Shown piece after piece: positions 21,027 to 29,077 of a DNA stretch of 64,000 nucleotides. The position numbers and the translations under genes were made by a program. Source of the stretch: Aquincola tertiaricarbonis (lineage in GTDB: Bacteria; Pseudomonadota; Gammaproteobacteria; Burkholderiales; Burkholderiaceae_C); assembly GCF_023573145.1 (NCBI RefSeq), contig NZ_CP097635.1, forward strand, positions 1,488,001 to 1,552,000, read 5' to 3'. The notes under the pieces were generated by a model that did no database searches, was not told the origin of the DNA, and saw only the letters and a list, made by a program, of their open reading frames with translations. Each line of letters starts with the position of its first letter. Position 1 is the stretch's first letter.

Positions 21027-22115
21027 TCAAGCCAGCGCCTCGTCGGGCCGGGCGCGCGCGATGTCGCAGAACCGGTCGTAGTGGGTAAGGAAGGCGTCCA
21101 GCAGGTCGGGGTCGAACTGGCCGCCCCGCTGCGCGGCCATCACCTCGCGCACGCGGCCGAAGTCGATCGGCGCCTTGTAAACGCGTCGCGAAATCATCGC
21201 GTCGAACACGTCGGCCACGGCCATGATGCGGGCGGCCAGCGGAATCTCGTCGCCGGCCAGGCCGTCGGGGTAGCCCTGGCCGTCCCAGCGCTCGTGGTGG
21301 TGGGTGGCGATGTCGCTGGCAAAGCGCAGGAAGGGCACCGGCTCCTGCATGTCGGCCACCGCGCGCTGGATGGCCTCGCCACCCAGGCGGGCATGGGTCT
21401 TCATCAGCGCCCACTCCTCATCGTTCAGTTTGCCGGGCTTGAGCAGCACGCGGTCGGGGATGCCCACCTTGCCGATGTCGTGCAGCGGCGCCGACTTGAC
21501 GATGAGGTCGATGCAGTGCGGCGCCAGCTCGTCGGCGAAGCGGGGATGCCCGCACACCAGCGTGGCCAGCAGCCGCACGTAGTCCTGCGTGCGCAGGATG
21601 TGGTTGCCGGTTTCCTGGTCGCGGGTCTCGGCCACGCGGGCCAGCGCCCGCATGCTCACGTCCTGGATGACGCGGTTCTCGCACTCGCGGCGGTCCACCT
21701 CCGCTTCCAGCGAGGCATTGCGCCACTGCAGCCGCTGGCGGGCGGCGGCCAGTTCCAGGTGGGTGCGCACACGCGCCATCACGATGGCCGGGCGCAGCGG
21801 CTTGGTGATGTAGTCGACCGCCCCCAGCGACAGGCCGCGGTGCTCGTCCTCGACGTCGCTCATCGCGGTGGCGAAGATGACCGGGATCTGGCGCGTCTCG
21901 TCCTGCTCCTGCAGCCGGTCCAGCGCCTCGTAGCCGCTCATGCCCGGCATCATCACGTCCAGCAGGATCAGCGCCGGCCGAGGCTGCAGCTGGGCCAGCT
22001 CCAGCGCGCGGGCCCCGGTGGTGGCCGCCCGCACACGGTAGTGGGGGCTGAGCAGCTCGCCGAGCACCATCAGGTTCTCGGTGTTGTCGTCCACGATCAG
22101 GATGGTTGGCTTCAC
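21027..22115 (-). CDS. RpfG-like response regulator with HD-GYP cyclic-di-GMP phosphodiesterase domain
   Basis: A 362-residue protein. The N-terminal receiver domain has its phospho-acceptor at Asp53 (ILLDVMMPG) and Lys106. A coiled linker (~115-150) leads to an HD-GYP domain with His212-Asp213 in LHDIGKVGIPD, the HHH run at 272-274 and Gly281-Tyr-Pro283. All the metal- and substrate-binding motifs of active HD-GYP enzymes appear intact, so it should hydrolyse cyclic di-GMP when phosphorylated. The partner is most likely the hybrid kinase directly downstream, whose HPt domain could pass phosphate to this receiver. The start ATG begins the receiver domain directly. Confidence 0.93.
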   Translation of the reverse strand: MKPTILIVDDNTENLMVLGELLSPHYRVRAATTGARALELAQLQPRPALILLDVMMPGMSGYEALDRLQEQDETRQIPVIFATAMSDVEDEHRGLSLGAVDYITKPLRPAIVMARVRTHLELAAARQRLQWRNASLEAEVDRRECENRVIQDVSMRALARVAETRDQETGNHILRTQDYVRLLATLVCGHPRFADELAPHCIDLIVKSAPLHDIGKVGIPDRVLLKPGKLNDEEWALMKTHARLGGEAIQRAVADMQEPVPFLRFASDIATHHHERWDGQGYPDGLAGDEIPLAARIMAVADVFDAMISRRVYKAPIDFGRVREVMAAQRGGQFDPDLLDAFLTHYDRFCDIARARPDEALA

Positions 22116-22183
22116 AAACGACCCCTAGCCTGACGCCTGCCTGCGCCGGTTATACCCCGGGCCGGGGCGCCGCCGTCAGGGGG

Positions 22184-23338
22184 TCAGCCAGGGGGTGCGG
22201 CCTGCGCCAGCCGGCGCGAGGTGGCCGCATCGCGGAACACCAGCGGCCGCTCCACCACGCCGCCGCCGGGCTGCTCGGCCCGCGCCAGCGCCTGCGCCAC
22301 CACGCCGTGGTGCGGGCTCTTGGGGCACACCGGGTCGGCCGCGGCGGGGTCCTGCGCCAGCATGTAGGCTTGGCAGCGGCAGCCGCCCAGGTCCTGCTCG
22401 CGCTGGTCGCAGCTGCTGCAGGGCTCCTTCATCCAGCCGGTGCCGCGGTAGCGGTTGAAGCCTTCGCTCTCGTACCAGATGTGCCGCAGCGAGTGCTCGC
22501 GCACGTTCGGAAAGGCCAGGCCCGGCAGCATGCGGGCGGTGTGGCAGGGCAGCGCGGTGCCGTCGGGCGCGACGGTGAGGAACATGCTGCCCCAGCCGTT
22601 GACGCACTTCTTGGGCCGGCCGTCGTGGTAGTCGGGCGCCACGAAAAAGAGGCGCATGCGCTCGCCCAGCTGCTCGCGCCAGCGGGCGGTGGTGGCCTCG
22701 GCCTGGCGCAGCTGCGCGGCGGTGGGCAGCAGGTGCTCGCGGTTTTCCAGTGCCCAGGAGTAGTACTGCGTGTTGGCCAGCTCCAGGTACTCGGCGCCCA
22801 GCTCGTCGGCCATCGCGATGATGCGGTCGATGTGGTCGATGTTCAGGCGGTGGATGACCACGTTCATCACCATCGGCCAGCCCTGCGCCTTGATGAGCCC
22901 GGCCACCTGGTACTTGAGCGCGAAGGTCTTGGTGTGCGAGAGGAAGTCGTTCACCTCGCGCGTGGAGTCCTGGAACGACAGCTGCACATGGTCCAGCCCG
23001 GCGGCCTTCAGCGCCTCGGCGCGCGCGGCGGTCAGGCCGACGCCGCTGGTCAGCAGGTTGGTGTAGTAGCCCAGCTTGCGGGCCTCGGCCACCAGCACTT
23101 CCAGGTCGTCGCGCAGCAGCGGCTCGCCGCCCGAAAAGCCGCACTGCACCGCGCCCAGCGCGCGGCCTTCATGCAGCACGCGCAACCAGCCTTCGGTGTC
23201 CAGCTCGTCGGCCTGGGTGGCGTAGTCCACCGGGTTGTAGCAGAACACGCAGTGCAGCGGGCAGCGGTAGGTGAGTTCCGCCAGCAGCCACAGCGGCGGA
23301 CCGACCGTGGGCGGGGGCTTCAGCTCCACGCCAGCCAC
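22184..23338 (-). CDS. pqqE: PqqE, PqqA peptide cyclase (radical SAM)
   Basis: A 384-residue radical SAM enzyme that forms the Glu-Tyr carbon-carbon bond in PqqA during PQQ synthesis. Cys26-x3-Cys30-x2-Cys33 binds the SAM cluster. FSGGEPLLR is the GGE motif. The SPASM-domain cysteines for auxiliary clusters are in the C-terminal third (KKCVNGWG, LPCHTARML, EPCSSCDQREQDLGGCRC). The start codon is GTG at 23338, overlapping pqqD by 19 bases; another GTG nine bases later is possible. It ends a pqqABCDE operon of conventional order. Confidence 0.96.
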   Translation of the reverse strand: MAGVELKPPPTVGPPLWLLAELTYRCPLHCVFCYNPVDYATQADELDTEGWLRVLHEGRALGAVQCGFSGGEPLLRDDLEVLVAEARKLGYYTNLLTSGVGLTAARAEALKAAGLDHVQLSFQDSTREVNDFLSHTKTFALKYQVAGLIKAQGWPMVMNVVIHRLNIDHIDRIIAMADELGAEYLELANTQYYSWALENREHLLPTAAQLRQAEATTARWREQLGERMRLFFVAPDYHDGRPKKCVNGWGSMFLTVAPDGTALPCHTARMLPGLAFPNVREHSLRHIWYESEGFNRYRGTGWMKEPCSSCDQREQDLGGCRCQAYMLAQDPAAADPVCPKSPHHGVVAQALARAEQPGGGVVERPLVFRDAATSRRLAQAAPPG

Positions 23339-23595
23339 CGCTGCTTGCCCGCCATCTCGACGAAGGCGATGACGTCGGGTTGCAGCCCCTGGGCGTTGAA
23401 GGCCTGCTCCAGCTCACCCACGATCGCGGCCAGCGGCTTGGCGCCGTCGCAGCGCTTCATGATCTCGCCGGCGCTCTGGTTCAGCTTGACCATGCCTTCG
23501 GGGTACAGCAGCACATGACAGTTCTGCGCCGGCTCCCATTGCAGCCGAAAGCCCGGCGCCACGCGCGGCACGGTCTCGGGGGTCACGGCCGTCAT
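23320..23595 (-). CDS. pqqD: PqqD, PqqA-binding chaperone for PqqE
   Basis: A 91-residue RiPP recognition element that binds PqqA and presents it to PqqE. The family core is visible: [38 protein letters not shown], then a helical part ending near the C-terminus. The ATG (23593-23595) overlaps the pqqC stop as ATGA, and the 3' end overlaps pqqE. Translation of C, D and E is therefore probably coupled. The length matches the family. Confidence 0.95.
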   Translation of the reverse strand: MTAVTPETVPRVAPGFRLQWEPAQNCHVLLYPEGMVKLNQSAGEIMKRCDGAKPLAAIVGELEQAFNAQGLQPDVIAFVEMAGKQRWLAWS

Positions 23596-24329
23596 GCCAC
23601 CCCCTGCACGCCGTAGCGGGTGGCCATGGCGTCGTTCATCGCCCACAGGATGTCGAGCTTGAACTGCAGCACCTCCAGCGCACGCTGCTGCAGCGGCCGG
23701 GTGCTGAAGTGGTCCAGCGTGATGGCCAGGCCCTGCTCCACATCGCGACGCGCCTGGCTGACGCGGTTGCGAAAGTAGCTCAGGCCGCCGGGCTCGATCC
23801 AGCCATAGTGCTCGGGCCAAGTGGCCAAGCGCTGCTTGTGGATCTCGGGCGCGAACAGCTCGGTGAGCGAGGAACACACCGCCTCCTGCCAGGGCGCGCG
23901 GCGCGCGAAGTTGACGTACGCATCCACCGCAAAGCGCACCGCCGGCACCACGTGGCGCAGGTCGAGCACTTCTTCGCGCGACAGGCCCACGGCCTCGGCC
24001 AGGCGCAGCCAGGCCTCGATGCCGCCGGGGTCGCGCACCGTGCCCTCGGGCCCGGTCAGCTCGAAGCCGTCGTGGTCCAGGATGCGCTGCACCCAGCCGC
24101 GGCGCACCTCGCGGTCGGTGCAGTTGCTCATCACCGCCGCGTCCTTGATGGGGATCGCGATCTGGTAGTAAAAGCGGTTGGCCACCCAGCCGCGGATCTG
24201 TTCCGGCGTGGCATGGCCGGTGTTCAGCATCACGTTGAACGGGTGGTGAATGTGGTACGCCTTGCCCTTGGCGCGCAGCTGCGCCTCGAACTCGACGCGG
24301 TCCCAGGCGGTCTCTATGGTGGCGGTCAT
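23592..24329 (-). CDS. pqqC: PqqC, pyrroloquinoline-quinone synthase
   Basis: A 245-residue cofactor-free oxidase that carries out the last ring closure and eight-electron oxidation to PQQ. Family motifs include [13 protein letters not shown] near the N-terminus, '[23 protein letters not shown]' and '[16 protein letters not shown]'. The ATG at 24327-24329 is chosen because MTATIE begins the conserved N-terminus; the upstream in-frame extension overlaps pqqB. It ends in ATGA with pqqD. Confidence 0.96.
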   Translation of the reverse strand: MTATIETAWDRVEFEAQLRAKGKAYHIHHPFNVMLNTGHATPEQIRGWVANRFYYQIAIPIKDAAVMSNCTDREVRRGWVQRILDHDGFELTGPEGTVRDPGGIEAWLRLAEAVGLSREEVLDLRHVVPAVRFAVDAYVNFARRAPWQEAVCSSLTELFAPEIHKQRLATWPEHYGWIEPGGLSYFRNRVSQARRDVEQGLAITLDHFSTRPLQQRALEVLQFKLDILWAMNDAMATRYGVQGVA

Positions 24330-24337
24330 CGCGATGC

Positions 24338-25294
24338 TCACAGCGTGATCTGCATACCGTCCTCGCACACCTCGACGCGGGCGCGCGCCAGTTCGGCGCG
24401 CGCGGCCGAGTCCTCGTCCAGGATCGGGTTGGTGTTGTTGATGTGGATGAGCAGCTTGCGGGTGCTGGCCGGCAGCCGGCCCAGCACTTCCAGCATGCCG
24501 CCCGGCCCGCTTTGCGGCAGGTGGCCGATGGCGCGTGCCCGCTGCGGGCCCACGCCGGTGGTGATCATCTCGTCGTCGGTCCAGAAGGTGCCGTCCACCA
24601 TCACCACGTCGGCGCTGGCCATCGCATCGAACACCGCGGGCGTGATGGCGCCCAGCCCCGGCGCGTAGAACAGGCGCCGGCCGCTGCGCTGGTCGATGGC
24701 GGTGATGCCGATGTTGTCACCGGGCTCGCCGCTGTCGCGGTGGGGCGAATAGGGCGCGGCCTTGCTGTCCAGCGGCAGCGCCTTGAACTGCAGGCCGTCG
24801 GCGCCCGGCACGCTGAAGGGCGTGCCGTCCAGCGCGATGGCCTGGCGCGCGGTGCCGCAATAGTGGCTGAGCACCCGCAGCACCGGGTTGCCATGGGTCA
24901 GGTCTTCTTCCACGGCGTCGGTGCACCACAGCGGCAGCGGGTCGGGCGCGCGGCCGCCGGGCCGCTCGGGCGCGGGGCGCGAACGCTCGCGCAGCATGAA
25001 CAGGCCCGTCACATGGTCGATCTGCCCGTCCATCAGCACCACGCCGGCAATGGCCGAATCACGCAGGCCGCGGCCGGGTTGCAGCTCGGAGTTGGCGCGG
25101 ATCTGCGCCAGCAGGTCGGGCGATGCGTTGAACAGCACGCCGTCCGCGCCCTGGTCGGGCCGGATGAAGATGGACGACTGCGTGCGCGCCTGGGCTCGCA
25201 GCGTGCCGGCCCGCAGGCCGGCGCAGTTGCGGCAGTTGCAGTTCCACTGCGGAAAGCCGCCGCCGGCGGCGGAGCCGAGCACCGTGATGCGCAT
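24338..25294 (-). CDS. pqqB: PqqB, PQQ biosynthesis metallo-hydrolase-fold protein
   Basis: A 318-residue protein of the metallo-beta-lactamase fold that acts late in PQQ synthesis, proposed to hydroxylate the cross-linked Glu-Tyr intermediate. The N-terminus [19 protein letters not shown] and the cysteine cluster CNCRNC (a structural zinc site) are diagnostic. The motif around [10 protein letters not shown] is also present. It lies between pqqA (82 bases upstream) and pqqC (8 bases downstream). Confidence 0.96.
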   Translation of the reverse strand: MRITVLGSAAGGGFPQWNCNCRNCAGLRAGTLRAQARTQSSIFIRPDQGADGVLFNASPDLLAQIRANSELQPGRGLRDSAIAGVVLMDGQIDHVTGLFMLRERSRPAPERPGGRAPDPLPLWCTDAVEEDLTHGNPVLRVLSHYCGTARQAIALDGTPFSVPGADGLQFKALPLDSKAAPYSPHRDSGEPGDNIGITAIDQRSGRRLFYAPGLGAITPAVFDAMASADVVMVDGTFWTDDEMITTGVGPQRARAIGHLPQSGPGGMLEVLGRLPASTRKLLIHINNTNPILDEDSAARAELARARVEVCEDGMQITL

Positions 25295-25322
25295 GGTGGG
25301 CAGTCGTCGGGAAAGAATGAGG

Positions 25323-25367
25323 GGTCGCCACGGGCAGAAGGTGGTTCACAACTTCACGCGCGGCGAC
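25323..25367 (-). other. Inverted repeat between pqqA and pqqB
   Basis: GGTCGCC at 25323-25329 pairs with GGCGACC at 25361-25367, in the 82 bases between the pqqA stop and the pqqB start. There is no T-run. A leader hairpin that limits read-through or stabilises the pqqA transcript is a common arrangement, but this one is only suggested by the pairing. Confidence 0.35.
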
Positions 25368-25376
25368 CGGGCACCG

Positions 25377-25457
25377 TCAGCGGTTGGCGACGTACAGGCT
25401 GATCTCGAAGCCGAAACGCCAGTCGATCGCCGCTGGGGTTTGCCATTGCATGTTCAT
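25377..25457 (-). CDS. pqqA: PqqA precursor peptide of PQQ
   Basis: A 26-residue peptide that provides the Glu and Tyr from which PQQ is built. The conserved core FGFEISLYVANR places Glu18 and Tyr22 three residues apart, as required for PqqE cross-linking. The ATG at 25455-25457 is preceded by AAAGGAGCC at good spacing; a second Met follows at codon 3. It is the first gene of the pqqABCDE operon. Its promoter must lie in 25458-25630, shared with the divergent peptidase gene. Confidence 0.95.
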   Translation of the reverse strand: MNMQWQTPAAIDWRFGFEISLYVANR

Positions 25458-25629
25458 AGGGGGCTCCTTTCTCCGGTGGCGCAGCGCCGGTTGGCCACTG
25501 CGGAGGCACTTTCGCGCCCCGTGGTGCATGGTCGGGGCTGGCGCGCCGGACGGCCAGCCGGGTGAGCATGAATCCCCCTTCATGATTTCCATGAACCCAG
25601 CTAGGGGTTGGGGCCGATACGATGGGGGT
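25458..25629. promoter_or_regulatory. Divergent control region between pqqA and the S33 peptidase operon
   Basis: About 170 bases separate the two start codons. They contain a 16-base inverted repeat with arms AACCC (25594-25598) and GGGTT (25605-25609), of the size bound by NarL/LuxR-type regulators. One such regulator is encoded in the operon on the right. No sure -35/-10 elements can be picked. The operator role is inferred. Confidence 0.4.
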
Positions 25630-26565
25630 GTGCCCGACGTCCTGCAGTCCCTCAGTCCCCCGCCGTTCCGGCAGTTCATGCTGGCGGCTTCGCACGGGCA
25701 CCAGCTGCACGTGCAGCAGTGGGGCCACCCCAGCGCGCCGCCCTTGCTGCTGCTGCACGGCGGCCCCGGCTCAGGGCTGGGCCCGGCGCTGTACCGCAGC
25801 CTCGATCCCGCGCGCTGGCACGTCATCGGCCTGGACCAGCGCGGCGCCGGCCGCAGCCTGCCCGCCGGCAGCACCGAGCACAACACCACCGCCCACCTGC
25901 TGACCGATCTGGCGCTGCTGCGCCGCACGCTGGGCATCGAGCGCTGGTGGGTGCTGGGCGGCTCCTGGGGCGCCACGCTGGCGCTGGCCTATGCGCTGGC
26001 TGAACCCGCCGCGGTGTGTGGCCTGCTGCTGCGCAGCGCCTTCCTGGCGCGGCCGGCCGACATGCAGCCCTTCATGCCGCTGGTGGAAACCTTCCTGGCC
26101 GCGGCGGGTGATGCCGGCGAGCGCCAGGCCATCGCCCGCGCGTGGTGGCAGCTGGAAACCCGCCGCGCCACCGGCACCGCGGCGCCACCGCCGGAAGGCG
26201 AAGCGCTGGCCACGCTGGTGCAGCGCTATGCCGTGCAGGCGCACTACCTGCACGCCGGCTGCTGGCTGCAGCACCCGCCGCTGGCGGACCGGCTGGCGCC
26301 GCTGCGCCGGCTGCCGGTGCAGCTGGTGCATGGCACAGCCGACCGCATCTGCCCGCCCGACGGCGCCCGCCTGCTGGCCGAGCGGCTGCCGCAGGCCCGG
26401 CTGCACTGGGCCGAAGGCGCGGGCCACGACCCCACGCACCCGGCCATGCTGGCGGCGATGGCGGTGGCCCTGGCCGAAGCAACAACGCTCGAAGACGCAG
26501 GGCGGCCCGCCGCCGCCCGGCGGCCCGAAGACGGCGGGCCTCCCTCTCGGAGGGATCCCGCGTAG
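25630..26565 (+). CDS. Alpha/beta hydrolase, prolyl aminopeptidase-like (S33)
   Basis: A 311-residue alpha/beta hydrolase closest in pattern to proline iminopeptidases. HGGPGSG forms the oxyanion region, the nucleophile elbow is GGSWGATLAL, the acid is in HGTADRICPP and the catalytic His in EGAGHDP. GTG at 25630 is chosen because the family's conserved N-terminus begins about 40 residues before HGGPG; in-frame ATGs at 25582 and 25588 would place the 25594-25609 palindrome inside the gene. The last ~25 residues (GRPAAARRPEDGG) are encoded by a GC-rich palindromic repeat. Its position divergent from pqqA makes a role in trimming the modified PqqA peptide conceivable, since no pqqF-type protease is in the window. 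Confidence 0.8.
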   Translation: MPDVLQSLSPPPFRQFMLAASHGHQLHVQQWGHPSAPPLLLLHGGPGSGLGPALYRSLDPARWHVIGLDQRGAGRSLPAGSTEHNTTAHLLTDLALLRRTLGIERWWVLGGSWGATLALAYALAEPAAVCGLLLRSAFLARPADMQPFMPLVETFLAAAGDAGERQAIARAWWQLETRRATGTAAPPPEGEALATLVQRYAVQAHYLHAGCWLQHPPLADRLAPLRRLPVQLVHGTADRICPPDGARLLAERLPQARLHWAEGAGHDPTHPAMLAAMAVALAEATTLEDAGRPAAARRPEDGGPPSRRDPA

Positions 26566-26572
26566 CGGGAGG
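26505..26572. repeat. GC-rich palindromic repeat at the end of the S33 peptidase gene
   Basis: Overlapping inverted repeats built on GGCGGCCCGCCGCCGCC and its complement, followed by CTCGGAGGGATCCCGCG and its partial complement. They encode the low-complexity tail of the upstream protein and run to within a few bases of the kinase start. This resembles a dispersed intergenic repeat that has extended a reading frame. Confidence 0.5.
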
Positions 26573-26581
26573 GTGCCCCAT

Positions 26582-27955
26582 TTGAGCCTTCGCCTCAAGA
26601 TCAACCTGCTGGTGAGCGCGCTGACCTTGCTGTTCGTCACCGCGGTGATGGCGCTGCAGCTGCGCAACATGCAGGAATCGGTGCGCGAGGAGGTGGTGGC
26701 CGCCAACCGCGTGGCAGCCCAGCTGCTCAAGCGCACCGCCTGGCTCTATGCGGCCCAGGGCACGCCGGCCATGCGCGCCTTCCTGGAAGGCGTGGGCCGT
26801 GTGCGCTCCAACGACATCACGCTGCTGGACGCGCAGGGCAACGAGCTGTACCACTCGCCGCCCTCACCCTACAAGGCCGGCCGCGACGCGCCGGACTGGT
26901 TCGAGCGGCTGGTGTCACCACCGCCCGACGAGCAGTCCATCGGCTTTCCGGACGGCAAGCTGGTGGTGCGGGCCAATGCCTCGCGCGCCATCATCGACGC
27001 CTGGGACAGCGCCAGCGTGATGGTGGGCTCCGCGCTGGCCTTGCTGGCGGTGGTCAATGCGCTGGTGTTCTGGCTGGTGGGGCGGGCGGTGCGGCCCTTC
27101 GCCCGCATCGTGGGGGCGCTGGGCGAGGTGGAAGCCGGCCGCTTCGGCGTGCAGCTGCCGCGCCTGCCGGGCGTGGAGGCGGCGGCCATCGGCGCCGCTT
27201 TCAACCGCATGGTGGCGCAGCTGGAAGACCACATCGAGACCGAGCGCCGCGCCGTGCGGGCCGAGATGCAGCTGTCCGACAGCCGCGAGCTGGCGCGCTG
27301 GGTGGAACGCCATGTGGAGCAGGAGCGTCGCATGATCGCGCGCGAGCTGCACGACGAGCTGGGCCAGTCGGTCACCGCGATGCGCAGCATGGCCACCTCC
27401 ATCGCCCAGCGCAGCAAGGACAAGGACGCACCCACCGAGCAGGCGGCCCGCTTGATCGCCGATGAATGCTCGCGCCTCTATGACGCGATGCACGGCATCA
27501 TCCCGCGGCTGGCGCCGCTGGTGCTGGACCGCTTCGGCCTGGCCGAGGCGCTGGACGACCTGGCCGAGCGCACCCGCCGCACCCAGCGCGAGCTGCGGCT
27601 GGACCTGCACGTGGCGCTGGACGAGCAACCGGTGCCGCCCGACACCGCGCTGGCGCTGTATCGCGCCGCGCAGGAAGGCGTGACCAATGCGCTGCGCCAT
27701 GGCCAGGCACGCCACATCACGCTGGACCTGCGGCGCGACGCGCAAGGCCTGCGGCTGCAGGTCACCGACGACGGCACCGGTCCACCGCCCGCGCCGGCCG
27801 CCGGCCGCCCGACACAGCTGCCGGGCGCGCCCGGCCACTATGGCCTGCGCTGGCTGGCCGAGCGGGTGGAAGGGCTGGGCGGGCGGTTTGCCCTGCTGCC
27901 GGCACCCGGGCGCGGTGCCCGGCTGGAAGTGTGCCTGCCGATGGAGACACGATGA
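26582..27955 (+). CDS. Membrane sensor histidine kinase, HisKA_3 (NarX/UhpB) type
   Basis: A 457-residue kinase. Transmembrane helices at ~8-26 and ~146-167 bracket a ~115-residue periplasmic sensor. Then come a HAMP domain (~168-222), a HisKA_3 dimerisation domain with the phospho-acceptor His257 in MIARELHDELGQS, and a HATPase domain (AAQEGVTNALRHG, DDGTG, GHYGLRWLAERVEGLGG). The start is TTG at 26582, with GGGAGG about 9 bases upstream. The longer open frame before it belongs to the preceding gene region in another frame. The stop overlaps the regulator's ATG, so the two are a pair. The signal is unknown. Confidence 0.9.
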   Translation: MSLRLKINLLVSALTLLFVTAVMALQLRNMQESVREEVVAANRVAAQLLKRTAWLYAAQGTPAMRAFLEGVGRVRSNDITLLDAQGNELYHSPPSPYKAGRDAPDWFERLVSPPPDEQSIGFPDGKLVVRANASRAIIDAWDSASVMVGSALALLAVVNALVFWLVGRAVRPFARIVGALGEVEAGRFGVQLPRLPGVEAAAIGAAFNRMVAQLEDHIETERRAVRAEMQLSDSRELARWVERHVEQERRMIARELHDELGQSVTAMRSMATSIAQRSKDKDAPTEQAARLIADECSRLYDAMHGIIPRLAPLVLDRFGLAEALDDLAERTRRTQRELRLDLHVALDEQPVPPDTALALYRAAQEGVTNALRHGQARHITLDLRRDAQGLRLQVTDDGTGPPPAPAAGRPTQLPGAPGHYGLRWLAERVEGLGGRFALLPAPGRGARLEVCLPMETR

Positions 27956-28590
27956 CGCCGCTGCTGCGGGTGATGCTGGTGGACGACCATGCGTTGGTGC
28001 GCATGGGCTTTCGCATGTTGCTGGCCGATGCCCAGATCGAGGTGGTGGCCGAGGCCGACACCGGTGAGCAGGCCTGCGCCGACTATGCGCAGGCCCGGCC
28101 CGACGTGGTGGTGATGGACCTCTCGATGCCCGGCATGGGCGGCCTGGAAGCCTTGCGCCGCCTGCTGGCGCAGGACCCCAAGGCGCGGGTGCTGGTGCTC
28201 TCGGCCCATGAAGACACGGCCCATCCGCGCCGTGCGCTCAAGGCCGGCGCGCTGGGCTACCTGGGCAAGCGCAGCGCGCCCGATGCGCTGATCGCCGCCG
28301 TCACCGCCGTGGGTGCCGGCCGGCCCTATGTGGACCCGGCCACCGCGCAGGCGCTGGCGCTGGCCACCGTGACCGGCGAGACCAGCCCGGCCGAAGGCCT
28401 GAGCGAGCGCGAGTTCAGTGTCTTCGTGCAGCTGGCCCGCGGCCTGAGCGTGGCGCAGATCGCCGAGAACCTGAAGCTCTCGCCCAGCACCGTGGGCACC
28501 CACCTGTACCACGTCAAGCAGAAGCTGGGCGCCAGCAACCAGAGCGAGCTGACGCTGGTGGCGCTGCGCTGGGGCCTTATTGAAGCTTGA
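27952..28590 (+). CDS. NarL/LuxR-family response regulator
   Basis: A 212-residue regulator. The receiver domain (1-120) has acidic residues Asp11-Asp12 and the phospho-acceptor Asp56 in VVMDLSMPGMGG. The C-terminal LuxR-type helix-turn-helix is GLSEREFSVFVQLARGLSVAQIAENL followed by KLSPSTVGTHLYHVKQKLG. It is translationally coupled (ATGA) to the kinase gene and is its cognate regulator. Likely targets include its own divergent promoter with pqqA, given the palindrome there; this is inferred from position. Confidence 0.92.
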   Translation: MTPLLRVMLVDDHALVRMGFRMLLADAQIEVVAEADTGEQACADYAQARPDVVVMDLSMPGMGGLEALRRLLAQDPKARVLVLSAHEDTAHPRRALKAGALGYLGKRSAPDALIAAVTAVGAGRPYVDPATAQALALATVTGETSPAEGLSEREFSVFVQLARGLSVAQIAENLKLSPSTVGTHLYHVKQKLGASNQSELTLVALRWGLIEA

Positions 28591-28595
28591 TGTTC

Positions 28596-28662
28596 GCCCC
28601 CAAGCTCGCGTTGCTCGCGCCCCCCGAGGGGGAGCTCAGTCCCTTGGGGCGGCCCGGCGGGG
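28596..28662. repeat. Dispersed repeat with CCCCAAG / CTTGGGG ends
   Basis: An intergenic repeat after the regulator gene. It contains CCCCCAAGCTCGCG, CCCCCCGAGGGGG and CCTTGGGGCGGCCCGGCGG. The last two elements recur at 56151-56263 in the same order and spacing. The remainder of the gap up to 28762 holds nothing else recognisable. Confidence 0.7.
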
Positions 28663-28762
28663 CTGAGGGCCGCATCCGGGTGGCGCCCGATGCGCCACCG
28701 GATGGCGGCGCTTATGGTGCGAGCGGTGCGGCCCTGTCGGCCGCCTGAGCAGGAGACATTCG

Positions 28763-29077
28763 ATGATCAAGGTGACCGTGATGTACCCCCACACGCCCGG
28801 GGCGCGCTTCGACCACGACTACTACCGCGACAAGCACATGCCCATGGTGCAGGACAAGCTGGGCCCGGCCTGCCTGCGCTACACGGTGGACAAGGGCCTG
28901 TCGGGCGGCGCGCCCGGGTCGCCGCCGCCCTACGTGGGCACCTGCTCGCTGTTCTTCGAGTCGGTGGACGCCTTCCAGACCGCCTTCGGCCCCAAGGCGC
29001 AGGAGATCCTGGGCGACATTCCCAACTACACCGACCTGCAGCCGGTGATGATGATCAGCGAAGCCGTGGTGAGCTGA
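28763..29077 (+). CDS. EthD-domain protein
   Basis: A 104-residue single-domain EthD protein (dimeric alpha/beta barrel). The family pattern is clear: an N-terminal MIKVTVMYPHTPGARFDHDYYRDKHMP with the 'F-x-x-YYxxxHxP' motif, and a C-terminal PNYTDLQPVMMISE. EthD itself is linked to ether (ETBE/MTBE) degradation in Burkholderiales-type bacteria, but most family members are of unknown function and no ethABC genes are here. AGGAG precedes the ATG. Its last 23 bases overlap the convergent acyltransferase gene. Confidence 0.85.
   Translation: MIKVTVMYPHTPGARFDHDYYRDKHMPMVQDKLGPACLRYTVDKGLSGGAPGSPPPYVGTCSLFFESVDAFQTAFGPKAQEILGDIPNYTDLQPVMMISEAVVS

Noticed and set aside
28763..29077. Evidence for an ether-degradation (eth) operon
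   Set aside because: Only an EthD-domain protein is present; there is no ferredoxin reductase, P450 or ferredoxin gene beside it.
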